Made by a program: the position numbers and the translations under genes | The notes under the pieces: generated by a model | Database searches by the model: none | Seen by the model: only the letters and a program-made list of their open reading frames with translations | Told to the model about the DNA's origin: nothing | Shown here: piece by piece, positions 33,186 through 44,935 of the stretch | Layout: each line of letters opens with the position of its first letter | Position numbering within the stretch: the first letter of the stretch is position 1 | DNA from: Macrosoma leucophasiata | Lineage: Eukaryota; Arthropoda; Insecta; Lepidoptera; Hedylidae | Length of the DNA: 64,000 bases | Assembly: GCA_036365455.1 (NCBI GenBank) | Contig: JAWQUS010000009.1 | Location: forward strand, 4,990,001 to 5,054,000 | Reading direction: 5' to 3'

Positions 33186-33361
33186 GTTCTTAACGGTATC
33201 TACATCTGACCTACTATACAAATTCCTATGCTATATTATGCTATACTATGACGCCAAGATGCTTTATTAAATTAGATGAACGTTAACATAAAAGTCTTGT
33301 TTATCTATGAAATGTTATTTTCTAGATTTTTTCATATTTCAGGAATTATTGGTTAATATCA

Positions 33362-33503
33362 GAGTTAACACCTTAGGCCTCAGGAGTGGTAACACATCTG
33401 CAGTTTGACCTTGGTCTTTGTGTGAGTGTCTATAGGCTGCAGTTATCACTTAACATCAATGTGAACTGCATGCTTGTTTGCCACTTCCATAACATTAAAA
33501 AAA
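33362..33503 (+). repeat. Family A repeat, 3' half
   Basis: AACACCTTAGGCCTCAGGAG to TTGCCACTTCCATAACATTA plus an A run. Confidence 0.88.
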
Positions 33504-33504
33504 A

Positions 33505-34393
33505 GTGAAAATGTGGTAAATTGACTTAATTGACTATAACCGTGCAACCAAAGGGAGTGTCTTGTCTAGTACTTTAGTACATATAGATCAATGTACTCTG
33601 ACCTCTTATTGCTATTTATTTATGTTCGAACTTAAACGGAATCGCAATGTTTAAACTCGTTTCCTCAGACAAAAGAAGCGATAATACTTACACGCGCCGT
33701 CCTATAAACAAACGATTGAAAATCAAACTCAGTTTAGGTTCTTAAATAAGCAGATAGTGAGGGCTTTTATCTTCATCTGTTTATCACATTATGAAGATAA
33801 AACATTTATTTTGTATTCTTGTATATTTGTTAATACTTCAAAGATGATCGGACCAATTTTAATAATTCTTTCACAAATAGAATTCTCGTTATATGTATAG
33901 GTACGTGACGTCACTCGCTGCGTGACACAGACTATATTGTTAATCAAGATAAATTATTTGCATGATATTTTGCAAGTAACTTCCTTGCGAAATGTAAGGG
34001 GTCATTAAGAGAGGATTTCTCGAAATTCCCACACAAATAATGCACATACGAAGTAGCGTATAAATTATAGTTCATAATATTACTTCAAATATCGTACATA
34101 TTAAATCTGATTAAACTTGACATTGTCTTTAATGCGTCAAATGACGTCAATTGAAGCGGCGTCGTGATTAGAAAACAATGACCATGTTAATGGGCGTGCA
34201 TGACGATGCTATGAATGTCCTGATTTATGGTAGACACATCGGTTGTCTGATCTATGAAGCAACATGTGCGAAATAAATGTCGACCTCTCCATATCGAGGG
34301 AAAGAGTCTGCTCTAGTAGTTTTTATGAAATGTTTTAGGTTTAGGCTACAGTGTTCACTAATATTAAACTGTATTTGAAACTTTGTGTATCTT
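33505..34393. other. No gene recognised
   Basis: AT-rich unassigned sequence. Confidence 0.45.
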
Positions 34394-34740
34394 ATAGTAG
34401 TAACACACGTCCGACCAAATCCGCTCTTGCTACACACGACCGGATTCGGAATGGCGGACTAAATTCGCCAATCAAACCCGCGCGAGCGGACCGCATTGTA
34501 TTGCATTTTAAGCGCCTTCCCTAGACTCCCTAGACTTCCATGCGTCTGTAATGACAATTTTTGACTATTCTCATGACGTCTATGGAAAAACGAAATAGCG
34601 AAGAGTAGAATGCATATGAACAAAAGAGTTGGATTAATAATAATGATGTCCAGCCTCCTCTACACACGGCCAGATTTGGTTCGAAGCGTACCGAATCCGC
34701 AGTCCGCTCCTTACCCAATCCGGACGTGTGTTACTACTAT
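34394..34740. mobile_element. 347-bp TIR element
   Basis: A perfect 20-bp terminal inverted repeat, ATAGTAGTAACACACGTCCG at the left and its complement at 34721-34740. Weaker inner pairing (CTACACACGACCGGATT.. against CTACACACGGCCAGATT..) follows. The interior lacks a transposase. The CTACACACG words resemble the ends of the 33002-33185 MITE, which suggests related families. Confidence 0.85.
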
Positions 34741-35029
34741 TAGGCCGAATTTCTCCGTTTGCTCTTAAGTTATATAAAACTGAGTTCTGTTTGATAAAAC
34801 GCGAGATCGTAGTTTGGCTTAACTTTCAGCTAAATCTCGATCAATTTTCATCAAATTCAGATACTTAGTGTTACTGAACACTTTTAAGGACGTTAAACGC
34901 GTTTTACAAGAATTGATAACGTTTTATTATGACGGTGAAATTGTCCCTTAAACGGATTGTAATCATTCTTATAATTGTCACAACTAAACTGGCAGTAGAG
35001 AGCTTGAGAGCAAACGGTATCGCCACATA

Positions 35030-35250
35030 ACCTAATTTACCTGTTCACATTATGGTACCTAATGTTTGGCACTATCAGGGCCCCTTAATACTTGCAGAAA
35101 AGGCAAACGCTTTTGAACCTCAGGAATATAAAGGTATCCTGCATTTAAACCTCCAAAATGAATAGAAGCGTTGGATTGTAGTATTCACTTACCATCAATG
35201 TTATCACATTTTAAGCTTGCAGTTGCGTGCTTATGTGCGATTTAAGCACG
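35030..35250 (+). repeat. Family A-like relic
   Basis: Order of blocks is kept but heavily mutated: CGCCACATAACCTAATTTAC, TGTTTGGCACTATCAGGGCC, TTTTGAACCTCAGGAATATA and TTCACTTACCATCAATGTTA. Confidence 0.45.
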
Positions 35251-36590
35251 CAACTGCTTTCAGATAGTTAGCAGTTAATTTTAGATATTTTAGTTTTTAG
35301 TATTCGTCCCATTTAACGAGACTACTGCAACACAAGCAGTGCAGGGAAATGAAAATAAAGCAGTGTTTATCAAAGGCCGTCATTGTAATCGGCCCATGCG
35401 CCCGCCCATTATCCCAACAATGTATTCAGATGCAAAACCGGTGACGCGGCATAGGCGTGTCAGTTAAATTGAATAACAATGTACGTGAGGCGCTTAATGT
35501 CTTTACGAATGGATGAGGGCGATTGACTAATACATTTTATTGACTCTCCGCTTATTGTGAACAATGATGTGCGGACAGGTTTCCTGTTAACAATATCGAA
35601 TTCGTATTTGAATATTAATTAAATTCAGTAGTGACGTACAAATAAACCGGTAGTTTAATTGTTGTCAGACCATTCACAAAAGTGATGAGAAGCGAACTTT
35701 GGGGCCTGGCTGGCGACCTTTTGCATAATTCGTGACACACTCGTTTGTTGATATTACTGATACTTACTTGCTAATAAAATATCTAATAATTACTTAAATG
35801 TGAATATATCTGTCGTCGCGTTGTTTGTCAATCACGCGAAAACTTTGCGTGATTGACAGGTACTCGTATAATATCGAAAAGGACACGATTGTCCTTTTCT
35901 GGTCGTGTTCGGCTTTCACGTTTTATTAGGCTTTTTATTTTGCGTGTTTGATATTACCCAAAATATAAAAGTAAGTAAACACTAGTGGGGCTCTCGAATT
36001 CCACATGACTAATTAATAAGTATAAGACGGAGAACACGTCAAAATTTATTTATTTGTACAGGTACACTACCTAATTACCCATATTCAGGAAAACCGAAAC
36101 GCTAATTCAAAAACAAAAGATTTAAATAATGCTGTATTCAATGTAAATATTTTTATATTAAATATTGTCTGAATAATCTAACCTAATGACTTCGAATTAG
36201 AGTGTCTTCAATTGCCGTGCATAAGTCTCGTAAAAAGTCGAAAATGGATTGACTGATTTAGATAAAATTTGTTGTGCGTTCTAGTGGTTTGAGGATGCCC
36301 TAAATTCACAAATCAATCGGATAGTTGACGCTGTGATCAGGTTGGGTAAGATCAGCCCACTCATCTATTTCCTTAAATTGAAGTTAGCAGGTTAGCTTAT
36401 TAACCCGACGATATTTTCAGTTGACTTCTGCAATCAATTTTACTCTTTTGAAATCAAAGAGCATACAGACGATGAAGCCGTCACATTTTATACAAATTGT
36501 TTCCATATGCTAAATGTACGTAATATGTAAATACAGTGCTCATTAAGAAATGCCCATCGTGCATATGAAAGTGACAATCGCCTAGTTGCG
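35251..36590. other. No gene; possible conserved non-coding DNA
   Basis: The part 35340-35770 has few repeats and a mixed composition with ATTA-rich words, as often seen in host regulatory DNA. This is an impression only. A near inverted pair CACGCGAAAACTTTGCGTG lies at 35832-35851. Confidence 0.3.
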
Positions 36591-36597
36591 GCTTAAT

Positions 36598-36735
36598 AGA
36601 GCGTTATCTCTGCTGCACACTGCCTACGTAAGCATCCGTAGTCCGGTATTGGTCAAAACTTGATGGAAATGGTCGACGAACGGTAAGGTGCGAAAGGGGT
36701 AACGCTCTACAAATCCGAAATAAGTCGATGCCTCT
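36598..36735 (+). mobile_element. Family E MITE
   Basis: AGAGCGTTATCTCTGCTGCA, CACTGCCTACGTAAGCAT and GGTCGACGAACGGTAAGG to GTAACGCTCTACAAATCCGA match 32139-32283 in reverse, with matching text continuing to about 36775. Confidence 0.75.
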
Positions 36736-36986
36736 TCCTGAGGTAGATGTGCATTATTTTTTGTTGGATACTGTACCTAGTGTGTACTTAAATCCGCCAG
36801 CATTGAATATGATTAAGGGCTCCTTCCGTCCAATGCTACGTGACCGATGACACTGACTTGTTTATACATAATTACTTTTATGACATAGTTTTGGTACGGC
36901 TTTCCATAGAATACACAGTCACTCAAACGCAATGTGTTGGAAATTTCAAGATGGAATACGTTAAGTTTAGGTTAGTTAAAATATAA

Positions 36987-37352
36987 TAATAATAATAATG
37001 GCAACCCATTATACGTCCCACTGCTGGGCACGAGTCTCTCCCCTTTTTGGGGGGAGGCCTGGAGCTTACTCCACCACGCTGCTCCAATGCGGATTGGTGG
37101 AGGTGGGTGGGTTAGTGGCCAACCCACTTTCGGATGTTTTCAAACCGCCCATAAGGCCTCCGACAAGGTTTAACGACTGCTATCCATCGATAACAACCGG
37201 GACCGACGGCTTAACGTGCCCTCCGAAGCACGGAAACGCGCATTTAATTTGCCACTAGCGGTCACCCATCACACTACCCGACCGCGCCCGTAGTGCTTAA
37301 CCGAGCAGATCGCTTACGATCTACACCAGCCGCTGGGCCATGCGCGCTTCGC
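36987..37352 (-). repeat. Family D repeat, full length
   Basis: (TAA)n start, then GCAACCCATTATACGTCCCA, CTTACTCCACCACGCTGCTC and CCTCCGAAGCACGGAAACGC to AGCCGCTGGGCCATGCGCGC. It keeps the GACCGCGCCCGTAGTGC part missing from the 24873 copy. Confidence 0.93.
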
Positions 37353-37383
37353 TATAAGATAAAAGAGATCAATTGTTGTAAAA

Positions 37384-37605
37384 TTTTAATTTACTACTGG
37401 TGGTATAGCTCCAGTGAAGGAGCTCGCGGGCGTAGGCACCACAGCAGTACCTACCTAACTTTGCCGCTAAATGGTAGTAGGTATATAGCGCTATCGTGTT
37501 CTGGTCAGGTGGTATTATGTGGTTTACAGGCTACAGTATTGACTTACCATCAACGTGATGTGAACGTGCGCTTGTTACCCACTTCGTAACACAAATAAAA
37601 TAATA
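37384..37605 (+). repeat. Family A repeat, internally deleted
   Basis: 5' part to GGTCAGGTGGTATTATGTGG, then directly to TACAGGCTACAGTATTGACT and CACTTCGTAACACAAATAAA. About 100 bp containing the GGCCTCAGGAG block is absent. Confidence 0.82.
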
Positions 37606-40149
37606 ATCTATTCGTATGTTAACCAAGCTAAATAGATATGTTGTCCCACCTCCATTCCCGATGCAATATTTTAGTTGCAATCTCGTTTTCGTGGATTCTA
37701 ACGAGCTGTCGAATATAATCGAGAATAATGGTGTATGGTTTGCGAACCGCCTACTTGACTTGAAATCTTCTGGGAGTAAGATTTATTGAAAACGTTCTGA
37801 CAATATTGTGTAAAAAAATAATAAATCTACTAGTTCTTAGAGCGTTTCATGGAATATATCAAGTAACACTTTTACTGTGTTTTTTTGACAAGACAATTCC
37901 TAATTTTGAATTATTGCACGTCTAAAAATTCATGTTCCAAAAGGTTGTCTTTTCTTTTTATAAACTACTCTCTTCCTCTCTCTGATTTGGGAGGTAATAA
38001 TTGTAATATATAACATTATAGCTTTTACCCCGTAAAGCTTTACATTATGAATAGCTTTGTTGATAAAATAAAGTTCTTTACCATGCGGGGGACATAAGCG
38101 TTTTAATGGAATTCGGCAACACAAAGTTTTAATTATGTTATCCCGTTCCACACTTAACAGCTCTGTATTAAAGTATCCACACACTTCAAGGTTATATAAC
38201 CTGCTTTTCTGTCCGATCTAACTTCCAAGGAGACGTCAGAATTCTCAGAATACGTTGGAGAATTAAATCAAAAAAATTCTCTATCAAGAAAAAGCGGTTG
38301 GGATAAAGGAATAGCCAAACCATAATTCTACGTGACTACATGTTTCTCATTGTAATTGTACGCGAAGAGGTAGTGAGATTTATTTCAAATCGACCTTTTG
38401 TAATGGCTGCTAAAATTAGCCTAAGCATCCCATAATTTACGTTTTGTGTGTAAAAGGCTTATTATTTGTCTTCTTATAACTTCCATTATTTAATCTTCGT
38501 TAAATTCAATAATCTATCATTATTGAATTTAACGAAGAATACATAATTTATCTTGTCTGATTACTTTGTGTTCATGATTGAATTTCCTTGTATACATTGT
38601 GATAATTCAAACAATAATGCCATTTGACGAGAGAAACAAAGGCTGGTATTAACTTATCACGGGCTATTATTATTTCAAAGTAATCCTGCCAGCCAACGTA
38701 GTACCTTGAAAATATTTGATGTGTATCGATTTAATAAGCTCCAACAGGATCCAATCTGTTTGCCCGTCAAACCTTATATAAGAAGCTTACTCAATGTTCT
38801 CACGAATTTAGACAATATAAAGATTGCAGTTGTATAATTCACGTCTTATATTGTGTTTAATATGTGTGAGCGAAATTAATCGTATATAATATATAAAAAT
38901 TTACTCCTTGTCGGAAACTCGGAAGCTTCTGAAACCGAATTTTTGATCTCGAAACGAAGACCTACCTACTCGAAACTGTTTGGCAACTAAGGTTGGCTTG
39001 ATTTTTACTTTAGTGGGAAACATAAATTAGATAATCTTCTGACTTTTCACTTCCTTTCATACGTCATTCACCTGCCTGTGTGAAAACGGGGCACACTTCT
39101 CGACTTCTATTTTGTTTTGGCATGTACTTCGTAGTAACTTTAATAAAATACAGTTTAATGTCGCTCTTAAAAATATTCATTATTGAAATCCCTCGGAGTC
39201 CTTTCACAGTTTATGTCCACTATTAATCCCGCGGCATTAACACCGCCCCGCAATCCCGCATCCTCGCCGAGCACAATGTAATGCCACCACTCATATCATA
39301 ATGTGTACTGTTATGGGCGCACATAAAATCGTGTCAAAATATAAAAGGTCGTAGTAAATGTCAGTGCGAAATTATACGAGAGGATCCCAATGTGGAATCG
39401 TAATAAGTCCTGGTTTAGGTTGGCTCTCCACTTTGCATGAGATATGCAAGGATGGGTAGCGAGTAACTGAAGTCTACTTATCCTTAAAGACGTCTGTCTA
39501 CTCTTTTCTGCGTTACTGACGATACTATGATAGTTTTATGAAGCAAAGGTTTTTCATGTTGCTTATAGCTTGCCTGTCATGAATATGAAATGAATTGGGA
39601 ACAAGAGTATTTAGTACACGCATGGAGAAAAATGTTTTGATTCCAGAAATTATCGGCGTAAAGCCGTCTAACTGGTAAAGGCGCATTGAAAATCCTTTAA
39701 TGATAAGAAGGCAACGTTTTGGTGAACTAAGCAATCGCAATTTGAGTTCCACCACCTTTATCTTGACCCTTCACATTGCAAATGTTGTCCATCTTTGATG
39801 AAACCACAATAAGAAATAGCTAAATTGCTATCCCTCCTTATGTTATTTGTATTAAGTTCTAATAAATTGCTCTGTACGTTGTCGTGCATGTTTACGAACA
39901 CGTCTATTAGGCAATAAGCATCTATAGATAGTAGAGATACTTTATAGGGATACTTAGACTTATTGAGGCTTGGAGACCGAACTTCATAAAAGCAAATGAA
40001 CTTGGCTCAGGCCCAAATTTCGCGTCACGGCATGATGCGACGTTGTGTCGTCAAGATCTACCATGTGCACTCTTATTCTGTTCACTTCATCGGTATTAAT
40101 TTGTAAAAAGCTACTGAAAAGTCTAGTCTAAATGAGCAATTTAAGCGCA
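37606..40149. other. No gene recognised (2.5 kb)
   Basis: AT-rich, repeat-poor stretch with only chance ORFs. A GC-richer patch at 39185-39290 is unexplained. A hairpin at 38495-38537 is listed separately. Confidence 0.45.
38495..38537. other. Perfect 19-bp hairpin
   Basis: CTTCGTTAAATTCAATAAT is followed after 5 nt by its exact complement. No repeat family recognised. Confidence 0.9.
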
Positions 40150-40478
40150 ACTTGCATCATCGTCATCGTATCAACCAAAAGACGTCCAATGCTTGACAAA
40201 ACTCTTCCTGTAAGATGTCCACAATGACCGGTCTTGCTTCTTCTACAAACTTTATCCAATGATTGCCTGACCTTTACCAGATCGTCGGACGTCTTACCAC
40301 CTTGTGGGGCATGTCCACATTTCGTCTTCTGATACGCGGTTTCTCCAACCGCCGTCGATTCTTCGAGCTAAATTGTTATGCCTGACCACTGTCACGTAAG
40401 GCTATTCGGTATGCTATATCGGCTACTTAGGTCTTTACGCGGGTCGAGCGTAGCTTTTCCATTGTCGTCCGTTAAACC
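40150..40478 (-). pseudogene. RTE-clade LINE C-terminal relic, decayed
   Basis: Minus-strand pieces such as NNLARRIDGGWRNRV and VKHWTSFG followed by a stop match the same ORF2 tail as at 1003-1378, in the same order. Several stops and frame changes show an older copy. Confidence 0.65.
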
Positions 40479-41009
40479 TTGAAATATGAGCCCATTGCAA
40501 CCTACATTATGAATTTTATAGGCTGTGCACTTGTTCTCTTTACTACTGTAAATAATATGGCAGTAGTGTTATTTACGCTTACAAATTCACATTGTATGTA
40601 TACAGACGGGACAGACACATGTAACGGGGCGTATCGTGCGCGTGGCGGCATTCAACCCGTCACACGTCACTCGCACGCACTATCCGGGCTAGTCGAACGT
40701 ATTGAATAGAAATGTCTGTTACTATTATATTTTGTTGAGACACATTTGTCTTGTCGATAATTGGCTTAAGGTCCCACTGGTACAAAATGTAAATACCATC
40801 TTTCGCTGCTTTATAATAATGTGATAAAGTCACTTAATAACTTTTTGTAATTTGTGTTATTTATCATCATTTTATTGTTAGATTTATTAAAAAAATATAT
40901 TTTCTAATTGGATTGGAAAAAATCTCACTGTCGTTTATTGTAGACCAGAACTACATCAACTTTAACAGGTGTGTTATGTAGTAGCCAACTACACTACACA
41001 TTTGTGTTG

Positions 41010-41108
41010 TACGGCTCTGTAATTTCCGGCACAGAGGCATAACACCTAATGCCTCAGGAGTGGCAGCGCATCTGCATTTTGACCTCTGGTCATCGTGTGG
41101 GTGTCTAT
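41010..41108 (+). repeat. Family A repeat, left part of a split copy
   Basis: GTACGGCTCTGTAATTTCCG to CATCGTGTGGGTGTCTATA. The unit resumes at 41548 with AGGCTGCAGTCATCACTTAA. The 41109-41547 insert separates the two. Confidence 0.88.
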
Positions 41109-41547
41109 AGTACAAATACTAAATACTAATTTTAAGCGTAGTAATTTTAATGTGGAAAAGGTGTTGTTAGTGATGTTTCTGTGTTATTTTTGTTTTTGTT
41201 AGAGATTTACCCCCTTATTCATAAACGTATTTTAGCTAAAGTGTTGCTTATCTTTTCTTTGTCTCTTTCTATCCTGCATATTTGGCAATGCAACTGACAA
41301 GGACAAAACATTCTATAGCTAAAACGTATCTAATGTACGTTTATGAATAAGGGGGTTAATTTATGTGGAATTGTTTTTAATATGTAATTTGATTGTTGAA
41401 TATTGATTTTGTAATATTTAAATTATTTGACTTTTAATTTTATTATATATGTGAAAATTAAATGTTTTTTCTTTTATATTATATTTTTATATTGTACCTT
41501 CTATGGATCTGTGATCTGAAATAAATGATTAAATAAAAATAAAAAAT
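41109..41547 (+). mobile_element. Retroposed insert inside a family A copy
   Basis: About 439 bp ending CTGAAATAAATGATTAAATA and an A-rich tail, as expected of a retrotransposon or mRNA 3' end. At most ATA/TATA is duplicated at the junctions. It contains the foldback at 41208-41357. Confidence 0.75.
41208..41357. mobile_element. 150-bp MITE nested in the insert
   Basis: Ends ACCCCCTTATTCATAAACGT and ACGTTTATGAATAAGGGGGT are near-exact inverted repeats, with further inner pairing (TTTTAGCTA..TAGCTAAAA). TTA flanks could be the target duplication. Confidence 0.85.
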
Positions 41548-41607
41548 AGGCTGCAGTCATCACTTAACATCAATGTTAACTGCACCGTTGTTTGCCACTT
41601 TTATTAA
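41548..41607 (+). repeat. Family A repeat, right part of the split copy
   Basis: AGGCTGCAGTCATCACTTAA, CATCAATGTTAACTGCACCG and TTGTTTGCCACTTTTATTAA complete the unit begun at 41010. Confidence 0.88.
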
Positions 41608-42079
41608 ACTCATTACGAAAATATTAAAACGGCGGATTCGATTGATAAGAACAAACGCTGTTTATATTTTTCAAACGACGAAGCGAAATAATTCAAAGGG
41701 AAACTCTGTGTCTTCCAGAAATAATGTAGCAATTTCCATTTGTCACAATCCAGGAACCACTTCTGTGTATTTTTTTCTCTTTTTATGCTTGCTGTCCTTC
41801 ATTACTTCTAACCCCTTTCTCGTTTTCTCTGAATGACAGATGAAAGAGAAACGTTCAAATAAAATGGTATAAGCTTTTTGTTTTGATGTCTGATCTATTT
41901 AAGAATTTATGTAGAGTTGATATTAATTAAAATTGTATATTTGGTAGGTATGAGAATCGGTTGTAAACAATTTTTTTTTCTCTCTCAATATTTTTTTCGA
42001 TATTTGGGACATTAAACTTTTTTATACATCCAAGGCGATACGATGTTCGTCGGCGCAGCTATAATCTAATAATATTGTC
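41608..42079. other. No gene recognised
   Basis: AT-rich; one short ORF without motif. Confidence 0.4.
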
Positions 42080-42425
42080 GTGGGGCGCTCTGGTGGGGTG
42101 TTCTGGTTGAGCTATGACGCAGTGGCATACGTGGTGCCACTGCACCTGCTAACCACCACGACCGTAATGGGCGGGCGTTAGAATGTACGGGCGGACCTAT
42201 TGTCCGTGCGGCGCCGGACGCCCGCTCGTAGTGTTGACACCGATGGCAGTTTACGCCTGTCTGGATCCGCGCCGCCAGTGTGAGGGGCAGAGGTGCGGGG
42301 AAGGGGTGTTTTCAGATAGAAAACTATCGGTTCAGATAACCGAAAACGCAGGCCAGCCAAGCCTTGGTAACCCTACCCCGACGACCTAGTTCTTCCTGCC
42401 TAACCACTGGGGGTCTTCCAGTCTT
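42080..42425. other. GC-rich island of unknown origin
   Basis: About 345 bp of strikingly GC-rich sequence in AT-rich DNA. It includes CGTGGTGCCACTGCACCTGC, GCGGCGCCGGACGCCCGCTC and GATCCGCGCCGCCAGTGTGA. The two short overlapping ORFs have no family match I recognise. It may be a piece of a GC-rich retrotransposon. Confidence 0.45.
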
Positions 42426-42530
42426 CCAGGTTCACTATTTTCTTGCTTCCTATTCCTTATCACTTCACTGTATTTACTTGTCAGAGACCATGTCATATAT
42501 GTATGTGTCGTTCGCGATTGAACGACCTTA

Positions 42531-42773
42531 AAGAGCCGGCTCTTTAGATCTACGCGAGCCAACGGTTCATTTCGTTGAAAAGGATTCGTTCGGTCGATTA
42601 CATTCTAGATCTGTAGATAGGTCGCGCGAGCTTAAGAACCGAAAGAACCGTAGTGATCTGCGATACGGATGAAAGAAACGAACCGTTGATTGAAGTTTAG
42701 TTCGCGCGAGCTAAAGAACCGTAGTGATCTGCGATACGGATGAAAGAAACGAACCGTTGATTGATGTTTGGTT
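42531..42773. repeat. Tandem duplication beside a palindrome
   Basis: AAGAGCCGGCTCTT (42531-42544) is a 14-bp palindrome. Then CGCGCGAGCT..GAACCGTAGTGATCTGCGAT and ACGGATGAAAGAAACGAACC repeats at about 42623-42701 and 42702-42773, the second lacking 8 bp. GCGAGCCAACGGTTC on the left is an inverted echo of GAACCGTTG on the right. Confidence 0.8.
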
Positions 42774-42780
42774 AATGTGT

Positions 42781-43464
42781 GACAGAGACACCACGAATGA
42801 TTCATATCAATGAAATTATGAAATACCTAGTAGTCTGCCACAGAAAGTGTTGCAAACTTCACGGATCTCCCGTCATTTTTAGCTGGAGGTATAAATGAAA
42901 AACTGGAATGATCTTATAGACCATAATTTTGAAATAAATAATGCAGTAAGTTGAAAGATGTCACCCGTCTCGCATGCTCGTTACACACTCCCCTCAAGAC
43001 CACTCCACACTCCACACTCCACACTGCCGACACTTGTGCAAACCACTCTCGGTTCGCGCCATGCATATGCAAACTTTCTGCCTTCTTGTTATCTCTGGTT
43101 ATTATACGGAAACAAATGACCTCGTTATTTGAAGTCATTTATTCCCATATTATTACTATTCCGAATAATGTTAATTGTGTTCTTGATGATCTTGATGGTA
43201 CATTGTCAAAATAATTTGATTAGAGAATAAATTTGAAAAGAAAGCTGCATAGTAAACTGTGGTATTGTATGAAGATAGAATTATAATAATTCCCTGAAAT
43301 GTTTAAAAAGTATATTACAATTTCAGTATGTTTTCTTTACAGTTACATCTAAATGTTGTTTAAACTCCTAAGTCCGTGCGTAAGGCGATTCACACAGTGC
43401 CCTGCGGGGTGCCGGGCAACGGAGCCATTCTCATTGCTGCGGGAATGCAGATCTGCATCAACAA
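42781..43464. other. No gene recognised
   Basis: Overlapping short ORFs on both strands near 42914-43214 include a CTCCACACTCCACACTCCAC run and no motif. Confidence 0.4.
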
Positions 43465-43690
43465 CTGGTGGTAGAGCTCCAGTGACGGAGCTCGCCGTGT
43501 TCCGGTCAGGTGGCAATGTACGGCCCTGTAATTTCCGGCACAGAGGCATAACACTAGGCCTCAGGAGTGGTAACGCATATGCATTTGACTTCGGTCTTTG
43601 TGTGGGTGTCTATAGGCTGCAGTCATCACTTAACATCAATGTGAACTGCATGCTTGTTTGCCACTTCCGTAACATAAAAAAAAATCACAG
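43465..43690 (+). repeat. Family A repeat, internally deleted
   Basis: 5' end GGTGGTAGAGCTCCAGTGAC to GGAGCTCGC is joined directly to CGTGTTCCGGTCAGGTGG, so about 75 bp is missing. The rest is complete to TTGCCACTTCCGTAACATAA. Confidence 0.9.
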
Positions 43691-43864
43691 CTCAAAACAA
43701 AACACCTGCGCGTTGGTGTGTGTTTTTCTGTATTTAATCGGGTGACCTGCATCATTGTCCGTGTATGCGGTCAGGTTTCATGACATACCTTTCTACATAA
43801 AATCAAAATAAAACCAAAGGATCCAATACAAATGCGTTGCCGCTCCTGAAACAAGTTGTTTTTG

Positions 43865-44100
43865 TATTATTTATTTTTCGCAATAAAACATGCGAGTGAA
43901 CTTTAGAAATTAAAGAAAAAAACCGACCCTAAACCGGTTAAAAATCAAAAAGGGAAAGCAAAATTTGACGCATCGGTGTGGGCCTCAGTGGGCCGGTAGC
44001 TCAGTGGTGAAGCGGCTGGAGTGGTTATCCTGTGTTCGCAGGTTCGATTCCTGCCCTAAGTCAAATTTTTCTTTCCGTTTTTTCTTTAATTTCTATAGGT
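43865..44100 (+). repeat. tRNA-like SINE with inverted-repeat flanks
   Basis: Left flank TTATTTTTCGCAATAAAACA then TGCGAGTGAACTTTAGAAAT; tRNA-like head GCCGGTAGCTCAGTGGTGAA with box B GCAGGTTCGATTCCTGC; right flank AAGTCAAATTTTTCTTTCC then TTTTTTCTTTAATTTCTATA. TTTAGAAATTAAAGAAAAAA on the left pairs with the right flank. The acceptor ends do not pair, so it is not a tRNA gene. A 70-bp piece (43920-43985) sits between left flank and head. Confidence 0.72.
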
Positions 44101-44935
44101 TGTTTTGCCTCAGTGACAAACAACGAGGCGACACATTGCCACGTACGGGATCACGACACTATTGCCATTTGTAGGCACTACGGTGGTGTCCTCGACTCTA
44201 CGCCACTAGAAATCTACCAATACAAACTTCTTATATCCTGTTCCATCGTAAACAAGAAGAAATGAAATACAGCTACGGATACAATACAATAATGAAAGTG
44301 GCATAACAATAAAGAATCTCACATCACGTCTATTCGTATATTGACATAATTACGCGTCAGTGAGGTTCTCCGGAGCAAGAGGCTGTTTATTGAAAGCACC
44401 CTTCGGCACCCCTCCCACCCAATAATCGCGACCCTGATCTATAATGGAGGTTTCAATGTGCTCCACGGTTTCATTACTATTGTCAGCAGTATCTATCGTT
44501 CAACAATAAATATCGGAAGCTCGCTACCGTATGGATATTTGCCATGATTTTATTTGCTGCTACGTAACAAATAAATTGCTTATTAAGTCTCTCCGTTTTC
44601 AATATCATTAATGATTATTTGTTAATGATAACAGGCTTATTTATTTGAATAGCGTCTAATTGACCCTCTGAAAGGCTGGTCCGATTTTTACTAAGCTGAC
44701 CTTAGACAGAATAACCCAATAGTGATGTCGAAGCTGAGGCAATAAAATTCAAAGCTTGTTTTTTATATTCATATATTCTAATATACATTTTAAAAAAATT
44801 GAATCGATTCTAATTGTTAAGGTAGTTGTAGTTATTGGGGTTACACTCCTCTGAAACGAAACGACCGATTTTTGTACTTTGTAGGAATGAGAATAAGTTA
44901 TAAAATATATTTCATACTTTAATACTTACTTAAAC
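44101..44935. other. No gene recognised
   Basis: The repeat-poor segment 44340-44660 has mixed composition with ATTA/TAAT words. Could be host regulatory DNA, but there is no direct evidence. Confidence 0.35.
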
